Below, piece by piece: positions 1-6,374 of a stretch of DNA of 22,996 nt. The DNA lies in contig JAIXQV010000149.1 of assembly GCA_027485535.1 (NCBI GenBank), positions 1 through 22,996 on the forward strand, in the 5' to 3' direction. Position numbers and translations under genes: made by a program. The notes beneath the pieces are model-generated. The model saw only the letters and a program-made list of their open reading frames with translations. It made no database searches and was not told the DNA's origin. Positions within the stretch are counted from its first letter, which is position 1. Each line of letters opens with the position of its first letter. This DNA comes from Oxalobacteraceae bacterium (GTDB taxonomy: Bacteria; Pseudomonadota; Gammaproteobacteria; Burkholderiales; Burkholderiaceae_D).

Positions 1-1
1 T

Positions 2-91
2 TGGCGGAAGCGGTGAGATTCGAACTCACGGAGGGCGCAAACCCTCGCCGGTTTTCAAGACCGGTGCCTTAAACCACTCGGCCACGCTTCC
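2..91 (-). tRNA. tRNA-Ser(UGA)
   Basis: Read on the minus strand, this 90-nt sequence folds as a class II (long variable arm) tRNA. The acceptor stem is GGAAGCG pairing with CGCTTCC. The anticodon stem is CCGGT/ACCGG around loop CTTGAAA, giving anticodon TGA, which reads UCA and related serine codons. The variable arm is GC-rich (GCGAGGG...CCCTC), the T-loop contains GTTCGAATC, and the 3' CCA is encoded after discriminator G. It lies 53 bp downstream of hemW with its own -10-like box. Serine identity fits the long variable arm and the anticodon. Confidence 0.97.
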
Positions 92-101
92 CCGGAAACA
101 C

Positions 102-120
102 CGACGCGGATTATACCCAA
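102..120 (-). promoter_or_regulatory. -10 element of a likely tRNA-Ser promoter
   Basis: On the minus strand a perfect TATAAT (forward positions 110-115) lies 18 nt upstream of the mature tRNA 5' end. It is followed by a GC-rich CCGCG stretch, resembling the discriminator of stringently controlled stable-RNA promoters. I see no good -35 hexamer at the usual distance. The tRNA may therefore be transcribed both from here and by read-through from hemW. Confidence 0.5.
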
Positions 121-144
121 GCCAGTTGGTCCTTACCGTAATTT

Positions 145-1368
145 TCAATCAGGCAGGAACATCTGCTGCAGATCATTCAAGAAGCGCTGCCCCAGCTCGG
201 TGGGTTGAATGCGCTGATGGTCCACCTGAATCAGCCCCTTCGCCTCGGCGCGCTGCAACGCAGGCTCGATGCTCTGGGTCGACTGACCCGTGCGCTCAAT
301 GAACAATCGAGTCGGCACGCCCTCGGTCAGTCGCAGCGCATTCAGCATGAACTCAAAGCCCAAGGATTCACGCTCGATCTCGTGCTCGTCCTGAATCAGG
401 TGGCCGGCGCCCGCGTTCTGCAAATAACTTGCCGGCTGCTTGAAGCGAGCTTGCCGGATGATCCGGTGCGGGAACGACAGCTTGGAATGCGCACCAGCGC
501 CGATACCCAAATAGTCGCCAAACTCCCAATAATTCAGGTTATGCCGTGCCCGGCGCCCGGGCTTCGCGAAGGCTGATACCTCGTAGTGCTCAAACCCGGC
601 CGCTGTCATGCGCTGCTGAATCTGCTGCTGCATCGTCGCGCTGGTGTCGTCGTCGGGCAGTGCTGGCGGGTATTTCGCGAATACCGTGTTGGGCTCCATC
701 GTCAGATGGTAAAGCGACAGATGCGAGGGCTGGAAGCGAAGCGCTATCTCCAAATCCTGCTGCGCCTGCTCAATCGACTGCGACGGCAGTGCGTACATAA
801 GATCCAGGTTCACGTTGTCGGTACAGGTCATTGCAGCATCCACCGCACGACGCGCCTCGTCCGCATCATGAATCCGACCCAAGGCCTGCAGGTGTTGGCT
901 GTTGAAGCTTTGTATACCTAACGAGAAACGGTTCACACCGCTGGCTACATAGCTTTTGAAGCGCGTAACCTCAACGGTACCGGGGTTGGCCTCCATCGTG
1001 ATTTCTGCTGCCGCGTCTAGTGGCAGCAAACTGCGAATATCCGACAACAGCCTATCCAGCCCCTGCTCGCTCAACAAGCTCGGCGTGCCACCACCGATAA
1101 AAATACTAATGATTTTTCTGCCCCAAATCAGTGGCAACGACTGTTCCAGATCGGCGCGCAGTGCATCAAGATACTCACGCTCGGGTATCTCACCATTCGC
1201 CTCATGTGAATTGAAATCGCAGTAAGGGCATTTGCGTACACACCACGGGTAGTGGACGTACAAGGACAGCGGCGGTAGCGCAGCGAGGTTGAGTATGCCG
1301 GGCTTGAGATAGGTCTCGACCACGCGACGCGGCACGCTCTGCAATGCCTCGGCATGAATTGGGATCAT
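145..1368 (-). CDS. hemW: Radical SAM heme chaperone HemW (formerly annotated as HemN-like coproporphyrinogen oxidase)
   Basis: This 407-residue protein belongs to the HemN/HemW radical SAM family. It carries the CxxxCxxC iron-sulfur motif in the context WCVRKCPYCDF (C43, C47, C50) and the SAM-binding GGGTPS at 92-97. The three-cysteine motif without the further HemN cysteine, together with the length, fits HemW, which binds heme and delivers it to respiratory enzymes. It does not fit a true oxygen-independent coproporphyrinogen III oxidase. The C-terminal part (about 280-400) is the usual HemN_C winged-helix-like domain. The ATG overlaps the rdgB stop by 4 bp, so the two are translationally coupled as the last gene of a five-gene minus-strand operon. 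Placement next to rdgB and rph is common in betaproteobacteria. Cytoplasmic, with no signal peptide. Confidence 0.95.
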   Translation of the reverse strand: MIPIHAEALQSVPRRVVETYLKPGILNLAALPPLSLYVHYPWCVRKCPYCDFNSHEANGEIPEREYLDALRADLEQSLPLIWGRKIISIFIGGGTPSLLSEQGLDRLLSDIRSLLPLDAAAEITMEANPGTVEVTRFKSYVASGVNRFSLGIQSFNSQHLQALGRIHDADEARRAVDAAMTCTDNVNLDLMYALPSQSIEQAQQDLEIALRFQPSHLSLYHLTMEPNTVFAKYPPALPDDDTSATMQQQIQQRMTAAGFEHYEVSAFAKPGRRARHNLNYWEFGDYLGIGAGAHSKLSFPHRIIRQARFKQPASYLQNAGAGHLIQDEHEIERESLGFEFMLNALRLTEGVPTRLFIERTGQSTQSIEPALQRAEAKGLIQVDHQRIQPTELGQRFLNDLQQMFLPD

Positions 1369-1949
1369 GCGAGCTTAGTGATCAAAGCGCGTAGCGCTTG
1401 ACCGCGATGCGACAGACTGTTTTTTTCTTGTGCAGATAATTCAGCGGCAGTCTTACCAAGGCTAGGCAGAAAAAAATGCGGATCATAGCCAAAGCCGCCC
1501 TGCCCGCGCGGCTGCTCAATCAAACTCCCATGCCACACACCATCAGCAATAATGGGCTGGGGGTCATCCGCATGCCGCACCATCACCAGCACGCAGTAGT
1601 AGTAGGCAGATTTATCTGCGTGAGCGGCGATGTCACGGACGAGTTTGGCGTTGTTGGCCGCATCTGAACGAGGCTCGCCCGCATAGCGCGCAGATTGCAC
1701 ACCGGGCACGCCACCCAGTGCGGGCACGCAGATGCCGGAATCATCCGCCAGCGCAGGCAGACCCGATAACTTTGACGCATGACGCGCCTTGGCGAGCGCG
1801 TTCTCGACGAAGGTGCCGAAGGGTTCGTCCGCCTCAGGAATGTCGAGCTCGCGCTGCGATTTGATCGCAAAGCCGAGCGGTGCCAGTAGCTGCGCAAACT
1901 CTGCCAGCTTGCCGGCATTATTCGAGGCCAGTACCAAGGATTGCGTCAT
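1365..1949 (-). CDS. rdgB: RdgB/HAM1 family non-canonical purine NTP pyrophosphatase (dITP/XTP)
   Basis: This 194-residue protein starts with the diagnostic SNNAGK nucleotide-binding motif (residues 9-14) and contains LADDSG (catalytic and metal-binding D69, D70) followed by the substrate-contact region with GVQSARYAG. The C-terminal SHRGQALRAL is also typical. It hydrolyses ITP, dITP and XTP to monophosphates plus pyrophosphate and so keeps deaminated purines out of nucleic acids. Length matches the family. Its ATG overlaps the rph stop by 4 bp and its stop overlaps hemW by 4 bp, so rph-rdgB-hemW form one coupled unit. The rph-rdgB pairing is widely conserved. Confidence 0.97.
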   Translation of the reverse strand: MTQSLVLASNNAGKLAEFAQLLAPLGFAIKSQRELDIPEADEPFGTFVENALAKARHASKLSGLPALADDSGICVPALGGVPGVQSARYAGEPRSDAANNAKLVRDIAAHADKSAYYYCVLVMVRHADDPQPIIADGVWHGSLIEQPRGQGGFGYDPHFFLPSLGKTAAELSAQEKNSLSHRGQALRALITKLA

Positions 1950-2683
1950 GCCAGACCGAGCACTGTCTTCTGCCGCGCGATCAGCGTTTGTATGCCTGAC
2001 TCGGCCAAATCCATGAGCTGATTCATAGTGGCACGATCAAAGGCATCACCCTCGGCGGTGCCTTGTAGTTCGATGTAGTGACCGGCGTCGTTCATGACGA
2101 CGTTCATGTCTGTGTCGCAGCCAGAGTCTTCGATGTAGTCGAGATCCAGCACGGGTAAGCCTTGGTACACGCCCACCGATATCGCAGCAACAAAATGCTT
2201 GAGCGGAATCGCCTCGATCGCACCTCGCTGCAGCAAGGTATTGAACGCGTCGTACGCGGCGACCATGGCGCCGGTGATCGCTGCAGTGCGCGTACCGCCA
2301 TCGGCTTGAATCACATCACAGTCGAGCTGCAGGGTGCGCTCGCCAAACGCTTCAAGATCGAACGCGGCACGTAACGAGCGACCAATCAGGCGTTGGATTT
2401 CTTGCGTGCGGCCCGATTGTTTACCTTTGGCGGCCTCGCGATCCATGCGTGTGTGTGTCGAGCGCGGCAGCATGCCGTACTCTGCGGTCAGCCAACCTTT
2501 GCCCTGCCCTCGTAAAAAGGGCGGAACTTTGTCATCGATACTGGCCGTGCATAGCACGCGTGTGTCACCAAACTCGATGAGCACTGAGCCCTCGGCGTGA
2601 CGCGTGTAGTGACGGGTGAGCGATACGTTGCGCAATGCAGTTGCAGCGCGCCCGCTTGGGCGGGTCAAAATAGTGTTGGACAC
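1946..2683 (-). CDS. rph: Ribonuclease PH
   Basis: This 245-residue phosphorolytic 3'-5' exoribonuclease trims tRNA 3' ends using inorganic phosphate. It opens with RPSGRAATALR and has the family hallmarks GDTRVLCTAS, GWLTAEYGMLPRSTHTR and, in the second half, LDCDVIQADGGTRTAAITGA. It has the full usual length of about 240 residues, so it is probably active, unlike the truncated copy in some E. coli K-12 strains. It begins 22 bp after the PP2C phosphatase gene on the same strand and overlaps rdgB by 4 bp. The organism's tRNA-Ser with encoded CCA lies at the end of the same transcription direction. Confidence 0.97.
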   Translation of the reverse strand: MSNTILTRPSGRAATALRNVSLTRHYTRHAEGSVLIEFGDTRVLCTASIDDKVPPFLRGQGKGWLTAEYGMLPRSTHTRMDREAAKGKQSGRTQEIQRLIGRSLRAAFDLEAFGERTLQLDCDVIQADGGTRTAAITGAMVAAYDAFNTLLQRGAIEAIPLKHFVAAISVGVYQGLPVLDLDYIEDSGCDTDMNVVMNDAGHYIELQGTAEGDAFDRATMNQLMDLAESGIQTLIARQKTVLGLA

Positions 2684-2705
2684 AAATGCCTCGGGAAATA
2701 CTTGT

Positions 2706-3530
2706 TTAAAACCCGGATGGATGGATATTCGTGATCACACGATCATGCGGCAGCGCATCGGTCATCAGGGGACTTTCGCCGGGGTCGTGAAGGCCATCTA
2801 GCCATGTCACCGCCAGCGCGGTGACATTATCGCCGGTTTTGCCGCCTACCTGCGCGGCCTGCCGCACCAGCTCGGGCACCGATTGCTCAAGCGGCGCCAC
2901 CGACAAGCGGTACGCCAGCTCATGCTCGCGCACGCACGACCACAAGCCATCGGAACACAGTAGCAGCTGATCGCCGGATTGCAGACGCACCGGTGCCGCT
3001 TTATCGATTTGTGGCAGCGTGGGGGCGCCTACGCAGTTGTAGAGCTTGTTACGTTCGGGATGGTTGGCGCGCGCATGAGGCGACACGCGGCCGAGCGCAA
3101 TCAGTCGCTCGATATGGGAGTGGTCTACCGTGCGCGAGAGAATGCGCCCGCCTCGTAGCCAGTACAGCCGCGAATCTCCGCAATGCGCCCACCATGCCTG
3201 CCCATGCTGAACTAGGCAGGCGACGATGGTGGTTCGTGGCGTATCCGGCAAACGATGGGTGGCGCGATAACCTAGTAGCGACTGATGCGCGGCGTAGATC
3301 AGTTCGTCCAGCATGGCCGGTGGGTCGGTGATGTCAGGCGTCGCGCGCTCACGAAATAGCGCGCCCATGGTTTGCAACGTAAGTGCCGCAGCGATTTCGC
3401 CGTTCTGATGCCCACCCATGCCGTCGGCCAGCAGCAGCAGCAAAGCTTCACGCGTGAAGCAGTAGCCCATACGGTCTTGGTTACTGGCACGCCCACCGAC
3501 GTGGCTGTCTTGGTAGATAGCGAAGCGCAT
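2706..3530 (-). CDS. PP2C-family serine/threonine protein phosphatase
   Basis: This 274-residue protein has all the metal-binding PP2C motifs: NQDRMG (D19), LADGMGGHQNGE (D36, G37), HCGDSRLYWL (around 116-125), LLCSDGLW (D194) and TGDNVTAL (D234, N235). Bacterial PP2C enzymes are Mn/Mg-dependent and remove phosphate from Ser/Thr. The protein is soluble, with no transmembrane segment. It starts 2 bp after the stop of the protein kinase gene, so it is almost certainly co-translated with it and is its likely opposing partner. Such kinase-phosphatase pairs also occur in type VI secretion loci as PpkA/PppA. None of the neighbours here are secretion genes, and the pair sits in a housekeeping operon that is conserved in Burkholderiales. 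The physiological substrate cannot be read from the sequence. Confidence 0.93.
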   Translation of the reverse strand: MRFAIYQDSHVGGRASNQDRMGYCFTREALLLLLADGMGGHQNGEIAAALTLQTMGALFRERATPDITDPPAMLDELIYAAHQSLLGYRATHRLPDTPRTTIVACLVQHGQAWWAHCGDSRLYWLRGGRILSRTVDHSHIERLIALGRVSPHARANHPERNKLYNCVGAPTLPQIDKAAPVRLQSGDQLLLCSDGLWSCVREHELAYRLSVAPLEQSVPELVRQAAQVGGKTGDNVTALAVTWLDGLHDPGESPLMTDALPHDRVITNIHPSGF

Positions 3531-3532
3531 GT

Positions 3533-4492
3533 TTATCGGACCACCCGGCGAAAGCGTGACAGCAAACTCGACGGGCTGTTAGCGTCTGCGGGCGGCTCGG
3601 TTTTTTGTTCTACGGGCCGAATCATTTTTTGTAGCGCGTAGACGCTTTGCGGGCGCTTCAATGGGTCAAGTGCAAGACTCCAGCGCAGCAGGGCAATTAG
3701 CTCTTTCGAGTACAAGCGCTCGAGTTCACGGAAATAGGTCTCCATATGGTCATCGCGCTTACGCTCGATCGATGATTGCGGTGGCACGCCCAGCATGCAA
3801 CAAAAAATCGAGGCACCGATGCCGTAGACATCGGTCCAGGGTCCTAACTCGCGCTTGGCGTGTAGTTCGGGCGCCGCAAATCCCGGGGTATACATCGGAT
3901 GCAAGGTGGATAAATCGGCGTGCAAGGTCTGTCGTGCAGCTCCGAAATCCAGCAGGATGGGAGTGCCATCGCGGCGCAGATAAATATTGGCGGGTTTCAG
4001 ATCAAGGTGAAGTAGCTTGTGGGTATGGACCTCACGTAGCGCATCCATCACCTGCGCGAAAGCGATACGAATTGATCGCTCGGACACCAATGGCTTGACG
4101 CCCTTTTGCTTGCGCCGTTCGATATGCTCTTGCAACGAGCGGCCTTGCTCGTAGCCCATCACCATGTACACGGTGTCATGTGCCCGGAAAAAATTCAGTA
4201 CTCGCACCACGTTCGGATGCGTAATCGCTGCCAGCGCGCGACCCTCGTCGAAGAAGAATTTCATACCAAGCCGAAACAATTCGGTGTGCTCGGGTGCGAC
4301 AATGGGTGCGAGCTGACCCTGGCTACGTTTTGCTAATGCGGCGGGCAGATACTCTTTGACCGCCACGTCCTGACCATTTTCGTCGATGGCGTGATACACA
4401 ATGCTGAAGCCACCGACAGCAATCTTCTTTACAATCCTGTATCCGCCGAGTTCCAATCCCTCGGGCAGAGCTGCGTTTTGCTGAGCGGCCAT
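3533..4492 (-). CDS. Hanks-type serine/threonine protein kinase
   Basis: This 319-residue protein is essentially one kinase domain (about 18-290). The glycine-rich loop is AVGGFSIVY, the ATP-anchoring lysine is K46 in VAVKEY, the catalytic loop is HLDLKPAN (H162, D164, K166, N169), the metal-binding motif is DFG (182-184), and the APE motif lies in GFAAPE. The HRD arginine is replaced by leucine (HLD). That makes it a non-RD kinase, less likely to depend on activation-loop phosphorylation. There is no C-terminal transmembrane helix or PASTA, FHA or WD repeat, so it is a short cytoplasmic type. It is the first gene of the minus-strand operon, divergent from yicC, with the PP2C phosphatase 2 bp downstream. 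Substrate unknown. Confidence 0.92.
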   Translation of the reverse strand: MAAQQNAALPEGLELGGYRIVKKIAVGGFSIVYHAIDENGQDVAVKEYLPAALAKRSQGQLAPIVAPEHTELFRLGMKFFFDEGRALAAITHPNVVRVLNFFRAHDTVYMVMGYEQGRSLQEHIERRKQKGVKPLVSERSIRIAFAQVMDALREVHTHKLLHLDLKPANIYLRRDGTPILLDFGAARQTLHADLSTLHPMYTPGFAAPELHAKRELGPWTDVYGIGASIFCCMLGVPPQSSIERKRDDHMETYFRELERLYSKELIALLRWSLALDPLKRPQSVYALQKMIRPVEQKTEPPADANSPSSLLSRFRRVVR

Positions 4493-4560
4493 GCGATGTT
4501 TGTGTTGTGCGCTATTCCCCGGGGCGCGATTGTGTGGATGAATTTCCTTTTTGTAAAGAC

Positions 4561-4565
4561 AGGGG
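4561..4565 (+). promoter_or_regulatory. Ribosome binding site deciding the yicC start
   Basis: AGGGG lies 6 nt upstream of a TTG codon at 4572. It abuts the other TTG at 4566 directly and is 21 nt from the first in-frame ATG at 4587. This spacing favours TTG 4572 as the initiation codon. Confidence 0.55.
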
Positions 4566-4571
4566 TTGGCA

Positions 4572-5474
4572 TTGACAATCAGCAGTATGACCGGTTACGC
4601 GGTCAGCAACCGCGACAGCGACGCTGGCAGCATCACACTTGAAATCAGGAGCGTGAACTCACGCTTTCTGGATCTTCAGTTCCGCATCAACGACGACCTT
4701 CGCTCGCTCGAGCCGATGTTGCGCGAAGCCATCACGGCGCGCGTATCGCGCGGCAAGGTGGAGTGTCGGCTTTCCTTCGGACGCAAAGAACGCACCGCCA
4801 GTCTGGCAGCCAATGACGAGTTGCTGACAGCGCTGAATGCGGCTCAGCAATCTGTACTGACACGCTTTCCGGATGCCCGGCCCTTGTCGGTGAATGAGTT
4901 ATTGCGATGGCCCGGCGTGCTACACGAGGCCGAGCTGGCGCAAGACAGCCTGCAAGCCGATGTACAGGCCACGCTGAAGCAGGCATTGGACGCGTTTATC
5001 GAATCACGTCAACGTGAGGGTGCTGCGCTGAAGACGATGCTGCTGTCACGTGTTGACGATATCGAGGCGATTGTGGTGAACATCACGCCGCTGGTGCCGG
5101 CGGCAGTGGAGCAGTTTCGGCAAAAGGCGATTGATCGATTGCGCGAGGCCATGGGTCTGGCGGTAGGTGATGCCAAGACTGCCGTATCGAGCGAGGATAT
5201 GCATGAACGCATCCGGCAAGAGGTCACGCTGTACGGTATTCGGGTTGATGTAGCAGAAGAATTAACGCGCCTATCCGGACACTTGACCGAGACACGCGAG
5301 ATTCTCAAGAAAGGCGGTCAGGTCGGTAAGCGGCTGGACTTCATGATGCAAGAACTCAATCGCGAAGCAAACACGCTGGGCTCGAAAGCAGCCGTGAAAG
5401 AATTATCGGATGCGTCGATGCAGATGAAGCTACTGATCGAGCAAATGCGCGAGCAGGTTCAGAACCTGGAGTAA
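4572..5474 (+). CDS. yicC: YicC/YloC-family endoribonuclease
   Basis: About 300 residues. The N-terminal SMTGYA is the family signature, usually found within the first ten residues. It is followed by the YicC_N domain with EIRSVNSRFLDLQFR and RGKVECRLSF. The C-terminal DUF1732 region contains RLSGHLTETREILKKGG, GKRLDFMMQELNREANTLGSKA and an end matching the family (MQMKLLIEQMREQVQN). YicC and YloC are described as the founders of a bacterial RNase family; in E. coli YicC has been linked to small-RNA degradation. A TTG start at 4572 is chosen from its Shine-Dalgarno spacing and from the family N-terminus. It is the first gene of a plus-strand operon, with gmk 3 bp downstream. The yicC-gmk-rpoZ-spoT order is conserved in betaproteobacteria. 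Confidence 0.94.
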   Translation: MTISSMTGYAVSNRDSDAGSITLEIRSVNSRFLDLQFRINDDLRSLEPMLREAITARVSRGKVECRLSFGRKERTASLAANDELLTALNAAQQSVLTRFPDARPLSVNELLRWPGVLHEAELAQDSLQADVQATLKQALDAFIESRQREGAALKTMLLSRVDDIEAIVVNITPLVPAAVEQFRQKAIDRLREAMGLAVGDAKTAVSSEDMHERIRQEVTLYGIRVDVAEELTRLSGHLTETREILKKGGQVGKRLDFMMQELNREANTLGSKAAVKELSDASMQMKLLIEQMREQVQNLE

Positions 5475-5477
5475 GGC

Positions 5478-6113
5478 ATGAGCTCGACTACACCCAGTGC
5501 GGGAAGTGTATTCATCGTTGCCGCGCCTTCCGGTGCCGGTAAATCTTCACTGGTCAATGCAATGCTGGCGCAAGAGCCCGGGATTGTACTGTCGGTTTCG
5601 TTCACCACGCGGGCACCACGTCCGGGTGAGCAAGATGGCAGAGAATATTTTTTTGTGAGTGAGGCCGAGTTCCGCGAACGTGAGGCGAAAGCCGAGTTTC
5701 TGGAATCGGCACAAGTGCACGGTAACTTCTACGGCACATCGAAGCGACTGATCGAAGAGCATACGCACGCGGGCCGCGATGTGCTACTTGAGATTGACTG
5801 GCAAGGGGCGCAACAAGTGCGCCGGCAGTTTCCAGATGCGGTGGGGATTTTCATTTTGCCGCCATCGGTTGCGGTGCTCGAGCAGCGGCTAAAACAACGT
5901 GCCCAGGACAGCGACGAAGTGATCGCGCGCCGCGTGCAAAATGCCACCGGGGAGATCGCCCATGCCGATGAATTCGACTATGTTATTATCAATGAAAATT
6001 TCGATGTCGCTCTGACACAGTTGGTCGACATCGCCCGCGCAAGTCGCTGCCGTTTCGGGCAGCAGGCAGCAAGGTTCAGCGATCTCTTTGCCGGATTCGG
6101 CATCCAAACCTAA
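5478..6113 (+). CDS. gmk: Guanylate kinase
   Basis: This 211-residue enzyme phosphorylates GMP to GDP with ATP. The P-loop is APSGAGKSS (16-24). The GMP-binding segment follows, with SFTTRAPRPGEQDGREYFFVS, and then LLEIDWQGAQQVR, the guanylate-kinase signature region. The lid region contains the RRVQNATGEIAHADEFDYVI block. Length is normal for bacteria (about 205-215). The gene is 3 bp after yicC and 26 bp before rpoZ. Its position beside spoT is functionally sensible: Gmk supplies the GDP/GTP from which (p)ppGpp is made, and in several bacteria guanylate kinase is inhibited by (p)ppGpp. That inhibition is background knowledge and is not visible here. Confidence 0.97.
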   Translation: MSSTTPSAGSVFIVAAPSGAGKSSLVNAMLAQEPGIVLSVSFTTRAPRPGEQDGREYFFVSEAEFREREAKAEFLESAQVHGNFYGTSKRLIEEHTHAGRDVLLEIDWQGAQQVRRQFPDAVGIFILPPSVAVLEQRLKQRAQDSDEVIARRVQNATGEIAHADEFDYVIINENFDVALTQLVDIARASRCRFGQQAARFSDLFAGFGIQT

Positions 6114-6139
6114 AGCATTGTTTTACCACCGGAGAACCC

Positions 6140-6343
6140 ATGGCACGTATCACCGTTGAAGACTGCCTGAAAAGAATTCCTAACCGGTTTCAGCTCTGTC
6201 TCGCTGCTACTTATCGTGCCCGCATGCTGGCCCAAGGCCACACGCCGAAGGTCGATAGCGACGATAAGGCCACGGTCACCGCGCTGCGCGAAATCGCGGC
6301 AGGTCACGTTGGCCTCGAGATGCTGAAGAAGGTCCCCACCTAA
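6140..6343 (+). CDS. rpoZ: DNA-directed RNA polymerase omega subunit
   Basis: This 67-residue protein has the conserved omega N-terminus MARITVEDCL followed by NRFQLCLAATYRAR and the downstream ALREIAAGHVG. Omega binds the beta' subunit, assists core assembly, and in E. coli forms part of a (p)ppGpp site on the polymerase. A clear ribosome binding site (GGAGAA) precedes the ATG. It sits between gmk and spoT, the usual arrangement in proteobacteria. The length matches the short betaproteobacterial form, which lacks the extended C-terminal tail of the 91-residue E. coli protein. Confidence 0.97.
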   Translation: MARITVEDCLKRIPNRFQLCLAATYRARMLAQGHTPKVDSDDKATVTALREIAAGHVGLEMLKKVPT

Positions 6344-6374
6344 CAAGGCGACCCCGATTCGGGCCGGAACAGCA

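Noticed and set aside
2706..4492. Kinase-phosphatase pair as part of a type VI secretion locus
   Set aside because: No secretion genes are present and the pair sits in a conserved housekeeping operon; the kinase lacks the extra domains of PpkA.
4500..4571. Sigma-70 promoter (TTGTGT ... TAAAGA) for yicC
   Set aside because: Both hexamers are poor and the start of transcription would fall almost on the start codon; not strong enough to call.
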